Source: Roseimaritima sp. (GTDB taxonomy: Bacteria > Planctomycetota > Planctomycetia > Pirellulales > Pirellulaceae). From it: a stretch of 15,752 nucleotides of DNA. The notes below the pieces were generated by a model. That model saw nothing but the letters and a program-made list of their open reading frames with translations, searched no databases and was not told the DNA's origin. Both the position numbers and the translations under genes were made by a program. This document shows positions 1 through 6,239 of the stretch, piece by piece (the first letter of the stretch is position 1; each line of letters begins with the position of its first letter). The stretch lies in NCBI GenBank assembly GCA_007124075.1, contig SLFV01000156.1:1-15752 (forward strand). Reading direction: 5' to 3'.

Positions 1-1006
1 GCTTTTCTGCTTTCCGATATTCGATCTCCGCCGAAATTTTCGCCAGTTCTTCACTCAGCGTCGGATCACGCATCCGGTCGGGAAAACGTCGTCGCGTCTG
101 CCGCAACAGTTTTTCGGCTTCGTCCAGCATAACACCGCTGTACCCCGGACCGGCGTAAACCAGTAGTTTCGTTCTCAGTCCCAAAATATGAGCATTGAAC
201 TGATGCTCGCTGTCGGGAAAGGTCTCGCGGAGGTCAGCAAACAGTTCGTCGGCGTCCTGATACCTGCCGTGCCGCATTTTTTCCACTGCCGCCGCCATGG
301 TGGCATCGTCGGCCAGCAGTCCGGTCGGGTCGTTATAACGGATGTTATCCAGCAGGCGAATCGCATGGCCTTTGGTGTCGATGATCGGACGCGACGGATC
401 GAACAGGTTGATCGGAGAAATGTTGACGCCCGCTTTATGCGTTTCGATCCAATATTGGCTGATTTCGAACAACCGTGCGGCCGCACGATCACTGTGACGA
501 CTGCGGGGATGATTTTTTTGCAATTTTGAAAAGCGATCCTCGGCCATCCGGAGCTGATCGGCAAAGAAAAAACTCTCCCCCGCCATCATCAACGCATCCT
601 GTTCCAAGGCGGAATCAGGATGCGCCTCCGCCGCTCGAGAAAACAACTTGGCCGCTTGGGAGTATTGAGGCTTCGCTTGATCACGATCCAATTCCATCGC
701 CTCGCGAAACGTTCGGTCTCCTTGTTGATACAGTTGGACCGCCCGGTTCCGGTCCAATTGTTCGCGTCCCGTGACAAACCTGCCAAACTGTTCTGATCGC
801 CTGGCCGCCTGTGCTTGCAGCGTCGGCCGCTCTTTTGCTTCGTCCCCTGTGTCGACCTCATGCGCCACCGTTGCTATCGATCCGGGGACAACGTCATCGG
901 ACGGCGGTTTCAGGAATGAAAAAGATTGGCATCCCGGCAGCCCGATCACCAGCAACGCGCAACATCCCGCTTGCATTACGAAAAGTTTGTTCTTCGTTCC
1001 CGACAT
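1..1006 (-). CDS. TPR lipoprotein, BamD/YfiO-like, 3' end outside window
   Basis: The frame is open from an ATG at 1006 to the left edge (335 codons), so the gene is cut by the window. The N-terminus is a lipoprotein signal: a basic start, a hydrophobic stretch and the lipobox LPGC with Cys26 as the lipidation site. The mature part is helical and rich in TPR-like pairs, for example around residues 110-165 (an Ala-rich helix, then FFFADQLRMAEDRFSKL, then HPRSRHSDRAA). Repeats of this type are known from BamD/YfiO and other outer-membrane assembly lipoproteins. A GGGGA just before the ATG could serve as ribosome binding site. It lies 45 bases downstream of recO on the same strand and is probably co-transcribed. 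A role in envelope assembly is an inference from the family resemblance; a generic TPR lipoprotein is equally possible. That it is a real coding gene is secure. Confidence 0.85.
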   Translation of the reverse strand, partial: MSGTKNKLFVMQAGCCALLVIGLPGCQSFSFLKPPSDDVVPGSIATVAHEVDTGDEAKERPTLQAQAARRSEQFGRFVTGREQLDRNRAVQLYQQGDRTFREAMELDRDQAKPQYSQAAKLFSRAAEAHPDSALEQDALMMAGESFFFADQLRMAEDRFSKLQKNHPRSRHSDRAAARLFEISQYWIETHKAGVNISPINLFDPSRPIIDTKGHAIRLLDNIRYNDPTGLLADDATMAAAVEKMRHGRYQDADELFADLRETFPDSEHQFNAHILGLRTKLLVYAGPGYSGVMLDEAEKLLRQTRRRFPDRMRDPTLSEELAKISAEIEYRKAEK

Positions 1007-1051
1007 CCGTGTCCCCGAAAAAACAAATACCGGTCCCAGACTGGTAATCCA

Positions 1052-1975
1052 TCACTGCTGCAATGCAACCGGCACGTAACAACCAAGCCGCAAACTTTGC
1101 CCAAGCAGACCTTCTAATATTCGACGAATCAAGCTGCGAAGTTCAACGATCGCCCCCTGGATTTCAGAATCCGGAAGCGGACCGTTTGCTTGCATGAACC
1201 GATCCAGCAATGCTAGTGTTTCTGGCCGAATAAGCATCGCGTTGCGTTCGCTTGGGGTGCAGGTATCGCATAGCACCCCAATCGAAAGCAAGCCGAAAGT
1301 GATTTGTTTTTTGGAATTGAGAAAGTTGTTCGGAGCGGTTGTACGAAACACGTCTGCCGCTTCGGAGACGGAACTGGCAGACGTGATGCAAAGTCGCTTC
1401 CTTTGCTTGCCAGGGTGCTGTGCGGTTTCCTCCGTTGCGTGCAACGCGGAGGGAAGGGCGGGATCGCCTGCGGATCGCCAGCGTCCGCAGCACACACACG
1501 ACTGAGTCCGTGGAGCATGGCCCAGTAGCTTCAACGCCTGAACTTCGAAGTACAGAATCGTGGCCAGTAGATCCGCTCGGCCCTCAATCCTGGCGATCGT
1601 CGCTAGCAACAATTCAAATAGGTTTTCCTGCCCCTGGCCATCCTCCACTAGCCGACGCAACAGCTCGACCAAATAGAAAGCACCGTGCAACCGAGCCAGG
1701 CGGGCAGACCGCGACCACGCCTGATTTTCGCCCCCGCGAAAGCGCCGCACCAATTTCGCCTCGGTCAGAATCGCTAGCTGGTCAGCCGGTTTGCGAATCA
1801 GTACCACATCGCAAACCGACAGCAGGTCCAAGGCGCCTTCAAACGGACTCTTGGGACGTCGCGCTCCTTTGGCAATCGCAGCCAATTTGCCAAATTGGCG
1901 GGTGTACAGGGTAACCACTAGACTGGTCTCGCTGTACTCCACGACTCGCAACACGACCGCATCGGTCTTGTCCAT
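1052..1975 (-). CDS. recO: DNA repair protein RecO with an extra internal segment
   Basis: RecO is the recombination mediator of the RecFOR pathway. It binds and anneals single-stranded DNA and helps load RecA at gaps. The N-terminal OB-fold is recognisable (residues 1-80: DAVVLRVVEYSETSLVVTLY, then KGARRPKSPFEGALDLL), followed by the helical core (about 85-155) and zinc-finger cysteines C160, C162/C163 and C236, C239. The protein is 307 residues against roughly 240-270 for most RecO. The excess lies between the cysteine pairs, which are 73 residues apart rather than a dozen or two. The ATG at 1975 is chosen because it matches the family start; a TTG directly before it is the alternative. It begins three bases after the stop of the upstream small TPR gene, suggesting translational coupling. 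Confidence 0.93.
   Translation of the reverse strand: MDKTDAVVLRVVEYSETSLVVTLYTRQFGKLAAIAKGARRPKSPFEGALDLLSVCDVVLIRKPADQLAILTEAKLVRRFRGGENQAWSRSARLARLHGAFYLVELLRRLVEDGQGQENLFELLLATIARIEGRADLLATILYFEVQALKLLGHAPRTQSCVCCGRWRSAGDPALPSALHATEETAQHPGKQRKRLCITSASSVSEAADVFRTTAPNNFLNSKKQITFGLLSIGVLCDTCTPSERNAMLIRPETLALLDRFMQANGPLPDSEIQGAIVELRSLIRRILEGLLGQSLRLGCYVPVALQQ
1349..1490. repeat. Cluster of palindromes forming an in-frame insert in recO
   Basis: Four inverted repeats follow each other inside recO. CACGTCTGCC at 1349-1358 pairs perfectly with 1376-1385. GCAAAG at 1388-1393 pairs with CTTTGC at 1401-1406. CCTCCGTTGC at 1429-1438 pairs with 1441-1444 and 1447-1452, with a two-base bulge. CTGCGGA at 1468-1474 pairs with TCCGCAG at 1484-1490. 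Together they cover codons about 162-209, which is the segment absent from ordinary RecO proteins. No clear target-site duplication was found. The arrangement resembles palindromic elements known to insert in frame into genes, such as the Rickettsia palindromic elements; that comparison is structural only. Confidence 0.5.
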
Positions 1976-1978
1976 CAA

Positions 1979-2302
1979 TCATTCGCCTTCGCTTCCCAGC
2001 ATTTGCAGGTAGTCACTCATTTCTCCCGCAGCGTGTGCGTCGCCCTGTCGGCGTGCTTCCTCGATGCCATCGCGCAGGAACGTGCGGGCCGCTGCGATTT
2101 TGTCCTCATCCACCAGAACCTGTGCCGCCATGAAAAAAGCGGGTACGTATGGCGGTTGCTGCTTGGTCAAGTCGGCAAACCCAGCGATCGCCTGTTCCGT
2201 CAACCCCTCGCTGCGTTGTTCCATCGCCAAAGCGTAAAGCAAGAAAACATCCCTGGGATCGTCTGCCAGCATCGCTTCGATTTTTTCTTTACGGGTGCTC
2301 AT
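1979..2302 (-). CDS. Small TPR-type helical protein (107 aa)
   Basis: This is a 107-residue acidic, helical protein without signal peptide or membrane segment. It starts MSTRKEKIEAMLADDPRDVF, has an Ala/Leu pattern typical of TPR helices, and includes a second helix pair around residues 47-75 (PPYVPAFFMAAQVLVDEDKIAAA with a small-residue spacing like TPR). The frame is open further upstream, but that stretch lacks TPR character and would overlap the divergent gene's leader, so the ATG at 2302 is preferred. It is the first gene of the minus-strand unit and its stop is three bases from the recO start. Similar short TPR proteins are common in planctomycetes. The function is unknown; a cytoplasmic protein-interaction role is inferred from the fold alone. 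Confidence 0.82.
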   Translation of the reverse strand: MSTRKEKIEAMLADDPRDVFLLYALAMEQRSEGLTEQAIAGFADLTKQQPPYVPAFFMAAQVLVDEDKIAAARTFLRDGIEEARRQGDAHAAGEMSDYLQMLGSEGE

Positions 2303-2459
2303 TGAATCACTTTCAAAACTGCGTCTGTTGGATCGCTTGCCAGAGCAATCAGTGCGATCTGTTAATATCGATAGAACCGTCAAAATAGTTTCAGTTGACG
2401 AAAAAAGAACGCCGATACGAAACGTGTCGAAACTCACCTTTCCACGTCGAGGTCCGCGC
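2303..2459. promoter_or_regulatory. Divergent promoter region with back-to-back TTGACG boxes
   Basis: This 157-base gap separates two divergent transcription units and is AT-richer than its flanks. TTGACG occurs on the plus strand at 2395-2400 and on the minus strand at 2383-2378, forming a CGTCAA-11-TTGACG inverted repeat. Each copy matches a sigma70 -35 box pointing away from the other. No good -10 box is seen at 16-18 bases from either copy, so the repeat could instead be an operator. The plus-strand gene has GAGG at 2449-2452, seven bases before its ATG. Confidence 0.35.
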
Positions 2460-5033
2460 ATGTTTGGCGCTCATCAGAAAACACTTCCGCTGACGGTCAT
2501 TGTTGTTTTGTCCTGCGTTTTTTGCGAGACCCCTAGGGCATGGTCGCAAAAAGCGCGCAGCATGGGGCGGAGCAACCCCGGTATCCTGGGCAGACTTTTT
2601 TCAGGGGATTCGGGCAGAGGTGGGAGCACGAGTTCAGGCGAAAGGTCCGCCGGAACACCGGCCTCGACCATCGATCCGAAGAACGTCGACTGGACCGGAG
2701 TGCCTTTCCACCAGCCGCGAGGCCAAAGTGGCGGAGCGACCGGCCCGATTGTCGATCCGGGTAAAGCAGCGCCGCGTCGGGCAGCGTCGGGGCCGCAGGT
2801 TACTGGAAACCGGTCCGCGCCCCAAACCGCGCGCGGTACGCCTGCTCCCATTATTCCCGGTGGTGTTCCTAAACCGCCAGCACCCGACACCGACCGGCCG
2901 CCTGCTTTCGAGCGTCGTGAGCTGGAAGTGGGCCCGACCAACGAAGCGTTCTCTGAGACCTTCAGCAGTCGCCGCAGCCGTCGGGAAACTGTCCAACCGT
3001 TTGAACTGAATCAGCGTTCGGCCTCCGATGCAGTCCCGGTCGAGCGTCCAGCCATGATCGCGAATGGCAATCAAAATGTGGGTGCGGCACCCCAAGTTTC
3101 CCAGCGACCGATCGCCGGAGTGACGGGGGACAATTCCCCCGACAGCGTGGCGGGCTTGCTGCCAGTCGAATCCGATGCCGCTCGGCAGGTTCAGAAGCAA
3201 GCAGAACCGCAAGCCGCAGCGCCAGCGATACCGCCTAGTATGCAGGCGGTCGATCGCGCTCCTCAGGTGCTTGCCGATAATCTGACCGGTAACCTGCCGA
3301 TGTCCGACCCAAATTCAGCCGACAACGCCGACAAAGAGGACAAAGAGGACCAGGCGGAGGCGTCGCTGGTGTTAGAAAATTCCGGGCCTAGCATCATCTC
3401 GGAACCGGCACGTCCGGGCTCCAAGAATCGGCCGGTGGGCTCGGGGTTGGCTGCCCAAGATTCCAGCAATCTATCCGATTCTGATGACGGCTGGAATTCC
3501 TCCGCCAACGTTTCGGTAAAGTCCCAAACACCTGCGGGGAAAGCGACGGGCGAGGCGGATCCGGCAACCCAGGCTAGCCAGCCCAAACTCGCCAACCAGT
3601 CTCCGCCAAAAACGGTCGGGATCAATAGCATTCCGTCAGAGGCACCGGGACTGCGGGTTGTTGCCGAAGGCCCCGAGCGCGTGACGCTCCGTCAACCGAA
3701 TCGTTACGAATTGCGAGTCGAAAATCGGGGGTCCGTCAACGCGGCAGGGGTCGTGGTCCGTGCCGTCCTGCCAGCTTGGGTCGCGGTCAGCAACTGGAAG
3801 CCTACCAGTGGCTCTGTGGAATTGGAAAGCGATCCACGGTCCAACGAGGTGTTGTGGCAGGTCGAAGATTTGAAAGCGGGTGAGGTGCAACGACTCACCA
3901 TGCAGTTGATTCCCCAACAAGCGGGCGGATTTGACGTGGAGGTCGATTGGACGTTGGTTCCCCAACAGAAAAAAATGCTGGTTCAGGTGGAGGAACCCAA
4001 GTTGGAAATCCTGATTGACGGCCCGGAAGAGGTAGTTTTCGGGGAATCGGCCACCTATGTCGTTCGTATTTTAAATCCCGGTGATGGTGTGGCCCCCGGT
4101 GTCGTCTTCACGTTGTCGCCGCAATCTCCGACGCCTCAGGCGCAACGGATTGGACAAATTCCACCCGGAAAGGAGGCGCAGTTCGAAGTCGAACTATCTG
4201 CACAGGATCGGGGTGATTTGCAGATCCATGGCTTGGCAACAGGTGACTTGGATTTGCGGGCCGAAGCAAGCAGGACCATCAATGTCGCCACAGCCGACTT
4301 GGAAGCGATTCTGACCGGGCCACCGTTACGCTACCAGCACAACGAGGCAGCCTATCGCTTGCAAGTGATCAATAACGGTAAAGCGATTTCCCGCAACGCA
4401 ACCGCCAGTGTGAAGATTCCCGCGGCAGTCGAGTATCTGGGAGGAATTGATTCGGCGCAGATCAGTGGTGGCGTTCTGCGATGGCAGATCGGTGAATTGG
4501 CACCCGGGCAGAAACTGGAGTATCAACTGCGATGCCGCATGAACCAGACAGGAGAGCACGAGTTGGCTTTCCAGTGCCGAGGGAGCGCTGCAGGTGAAGC
4601 CAAGGTTGCATTAAGCACCCGAGTCGAAGCGGTCGCCGATCTCGTGTTGCAAGCCCATGACCCTGCCGCACCCGCCCCCGTCGATGCGCCGGTGACTTAT
4701 GAAATCGTGCTGCACAATCGCGGTTCCAAAGCGGCCACGGATGTGCAGGTTTTGGCGCACTTCAGCGACTTTGTGGAGCCGAATCAAGTCTCCGGCCATC
4801 AAGGGGAGATCAGCGTCGGTAAAGTCGTGTTCGATCGTGTTGATCGGATCGAACCGGGCCAGACACTGAAGCTACAAATCGAAGCTCGAGCGAACCGCGA
4901 AGGGGTCCACCGCTTCCGGGCCGAGGTGACTTCGGGCGATGTGGTCCTGGTCGCCGAAGAATCGACTCGGTACCTCCAGGTGGCTGACGAACAAATCAGC
5001 CGACGCAGCAGCGAAACGTCGTTGTCGTGGTAG
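2460..5033 (+). CDS. Exported DUF11-repeat (Ig-fold) envelope protein, 857 aa
   Basis: The ATG at 2460 is preceded by GAGG and begins a Sec signal peptide (hydrophobic LTVIVVLSCVFC, likely cleavage after AWS at residue 29). An in-frame start at 2295 would bury the signal, so it is not used. Residues 30-395 are low complexity, rich in Pro, Ala, Ser and Gln, with an acidic patch near 285-300, and are probably disordered or wall-spanning. Residues about 397-845 hold four repeats of 100-120 residues with DUF11/CARDB character (YELRVENRGS, YVVRILNPGD, YRLQVINNGK, YEIVLHNRGS), starting near 397, 516, 613 and 725. Only two cysteines are seen in the mature part (C692 and C706, repeat 3). DUF11 domains are typical of large surface or outer-membrane proteins, including OmcB of the related Chlamydiae. 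An envelope or surface role is likely; the specific function is unknown. It faces the next gene convergently. Confidence 0.88.
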   Translation: MFGAHQKTLPLTVIVVLSCVFCETPRAWSQKARSMGRSNPGILGRLFSGDSGRGGSTSSGERSAGTPASTIDPKNVDWTGVPFHQPRGQSGGATGPIVDPGKAAPRRAASGPQVTGNRSAPQTARGTPAPIIPGGVPKPPAPDTDRPPAFERRELEVGPTNEAFSETFSSRRSRRETVQPFELNQRSASDAVPVERPAMIANGNQNVGAAPQVSQRPIAGVTGDNSPDSVAGLLPVESDAARQVQKQAEPQAAAPAIPPSMQAVDRAPQVLADNLTGNLPMSDPNSADNADKEDKEDQAEASLVLENSGPSIISEPARPGSKNRPVGSGLAAQDSSNLSDSDDGWNSSANVSVKSQTPAGKATGEADPATQASQPKLANQSPPKTVGINSIPSEAPGLRVVAEGPERVTLRQPNRYELRVENRGSVNAAGVVVRAVLPAWVAVSNWKPTSGSVELESDPRSNEVLWQVEDLKAGEVQRLTMQLIPQQAGGFDVEVDWTLVPQQKKMLVQVEEPKLEILIDGPEEVVFGESATYVVRILNPGDGVAPGVVFTLSPQSPTPQAQRIGQIPPGKEAQFEVELSAQDRGDLQIHGLATGDLDLRAEASRTINVATADLEAILTGPPLRYQHNEAAYRLQVINNGKAISRNATASVKIPAAVEYLGGIDSAQISGGVLRWQIGELAPGQKLEYQLRCRMNQTGEHELAFQCRGSAAGEAKVALSTRVEAVADLVLQAHDPAAPAPVDAPVTYEIVLHNRGSKAATDVQVLAHFSDFVEPNQVSGHQGEISVGKVVFDRVDRIEPGQTLKLQIEARANREGVHRFRAEVTSGDVVLVAEESTRYLQVADEQISRRSSETSLSW

Positions 5034-5042
5034 CCAGGTCGC

Positions 5043-5075
5043 CGATGCATTCCGCCCGTCAACAGCAATGCATCG
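5043..5075. repeat. Inverted repeat between convergent genes
   Basis: CGATGCAT at 5043-5050 is repeated in inverted form at 5068-5075 with a 17-base loop. It sits ten bases after the stop of the DUF11 gene, in the 109-base spacer before the convergent repeat-protein gene. A transcription end would be expected here, but no T tract follows on either strand, so it is at most a weak or factor-assisted terminator. Confidence 0.25.
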
Positions 5076-5142
5076 ACTATCTGAACCGACCGCTGGGCCC
5101 GCACCTAATTTTCTGGTAACGGCCCGTGGGGCGTTCCCGCGA

Positions 5143-5619
5143 TCATTGGGTCGCGGTGGCCCGCAGGCGTCCCGACCGGTCGCGGAACGTTTGTCGTCCG
5201 TTGCTTTTATGGACCGAACCGGTAGTTCGTCCGGCCTGATCACGCAGAATAGTGCGGGTGTTGTTGGAGGTAGCCGAACCGGTCATCCGTCCGCCGCGAT
5301 CACGAAACGTTGTTCTGCCATTCCTTGTCGTTGCCCAACCCGATAACCTGCCGGCTTGGTCGTGGAAGTTGATCCGGCCGTTAGTGTTCCTGGCCGTGCC
5401 GGTCAGCCTACCGCGATTGTCGCGAAAAGCGGTCTGACCCCGGCTATCGGTGATTGCGGTGCCGATCGACCGGCCGCTGGAATCTCGCATGATGGTTCTG
5501 GTCCCGGGACGAGGGTTGCTGCCAATGTATTGCTGCTTGTCCGAGAGCGATTGGCCCCATCCCGTCGCCGGCAAGGCAACTGCAGCGATCAATAGTGTAC
5601 TGAGGCAATAGCGAAGCAT
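5143..5619 (-). CDS. Small exported protein built of 20-residue repeats
   Basis: This 158-residue protein has a Sec signal peptide (MLRYCLSTLLIAAVALPATG, likely cleavage near residue 22). From about residue 44 the sequence is almost entirely one repeat of 20 residues (the first copy has 21) with pattern [RH]D-x-x-GR-x-x-G-x-A-x-x-x-x-G-R-x-x-F. There are five copies and a partial sixth, and it is strongly basic. Short secreted proteins with similar aromatic-D-x-x-G-[RK]-x-x-G repeats exist in many bacteria as uncharacterised proteins. A repeated beta-hairpin structure is plausible but inferred. GGAG lies nine bases before the ATG on the minus strand, supporting the start. Its upstream region carries the 116-base palindromic element described separately. 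The function is unknown. Confidence 0.85.
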   Translation of the reverse strand: MLRYCLSTLLIAAVALPATGWGQSLSDKQQYIGSNPRPGTRTIMRDSSGRSIGTAITDSRGQTAFRDNRGRLTGTARNTNGRINFHDQAGRLSGWATTRNGRTTFRDRGGRMTGSATSNNTRTILRDQAGRTTGSVHKSNGRQTFRDRSGRLRATATQ

Positions 5620-5725
5620 CGTAGGTTTCTCCGTGGTCGAAAAGTAAGGAAGCCGTGAAATTTTCGGGAACGTCTGGCGGTCATTCCATCCGAAAGATCA
5701 AACACCGCAAGCCTTGCCCGTCTCG

Positions 5726-5851
5726 CTTAGCATCGTGCGATAAAGAACTGTCTGGTCTTGCGCCCTCTCGCTAAATCTCTCCCGGCGATTCCTGTTCCGC
5801 AGGGCCAGGAGAGACGGTTCAAAGGAACAATTAGTTACGCACGATGCTTAG
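5726..5851. mobile_element. Candidate MITE-like element, 116 bp with 9-bp inverted ends and 5-bp duplication
   Basis: A core at 5731-5846 begins CATCGTGCG and ends CGCACGATG, a perfect 9-bp terminal inverted repeat. It is flanked on both sides by CTTAG (5726-5730 and 5847-5851), as expected for a 5-bp target duplication made by a transposase. No coding capacity is present. Inside, GAACTGTCT at 5745-5753 pairs with AGACGGTTC at 5812-5820 (one G-T pair), and smaller stems nest within (CTCC 5779-5782 with GGAG 5808-5811, CCTG 5791-5794 with CAGG 5800-5803). It is therefore either a miniature inverted-repeat element or a folded RNA of about 120 nucleotides. The family is not recognised. Confidence 0.45.
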
Positions 5852-5892
5852 TAGGCGAATGGCATGCCAAGGTGCGGAAGTGGGCCTGCAAG

Positions 5893-5912
5893 TTGGAATT
5901 CATTGGAATTCA
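5893..5912. repeat. Tandem decamer TTGGAATTCA x2
   Basis: TTGGAATTCA occurs twice head to tail at 5893-5902 and 5903-5912. Each copy contains the palindrome GAATTC, one helical turn apart. It lies 41 bases beyond the inverted-repeat element and 330 bases before the next plus-strand gene. It could be a small binding site or replication slippage. Confidence 0.35.
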
Positions 5913-6239
5913 CTTCAAATCCCAGACCCGTGGGGTGTCGTCGAAATCAGGACAACTTGTCTCACGACGATGACATGCATGCCAGCCGCTGATTCAGACA
6001 ATCTCCCAACAACTACATCGACATTCCGCACGTTCTTCGGTTTTTTGACTTGCCCACGAAGGTCTAACGCATAACATTCATTGTTGGAAGTTGGCGATTC
6101 ACTACTGATTGCCAGCATTAAAAGCCGACAGCTTCCCCGGACGGAAGCGAGCTTGGTCCCGGTGCTTTTTTGCCAACACGGGAACTGCTGCCGCAGGATG
6201 CGGACGGAAACGGACGTCTTTCCCGCACAAGGAGCAGCC

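Larger units (their letters stand above)
5620..6239. other. Intergenic region, 620 bases, without a convincing gene
   Basis: This stretch lies between two divergent exported-protein genes. Frames of 60-110 codons exist on both strands, but none has a ribosome binding site, signal peptide or recognisable fold. It contains the terminally inverted element at 5726-5851, a tandem decamer at 5893-5912, and a TTGACT at 6045-6050 followed at 19 bases by CATAAC, a poor promoter candidate for the plus-strand gene. A GCTTCC/GGAAGC hairpin at 6131-6148 is followed 17 bases later by six T residues at 6166-6171, too far for a standard terminator. Confidence 0.6.

Noticed and set aside
2295..2459. N-terminal extension of the DUF11 gene to an ATG at 2295
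   Set aside because: It would put a signal peptide 55 residues inside the protein and overlap the start of the divergent TPR gene; the ATG at 2460 has both a ribosome binding site and the signal.
6131..6171. Hairpin plus T6 run as a terminator or attenuator before the gene at 6240
   Set aside because: The six T residues are 17 bases beyond the stem and no better stem abuts them, so the geometry of an intrinsic terminator is not met.
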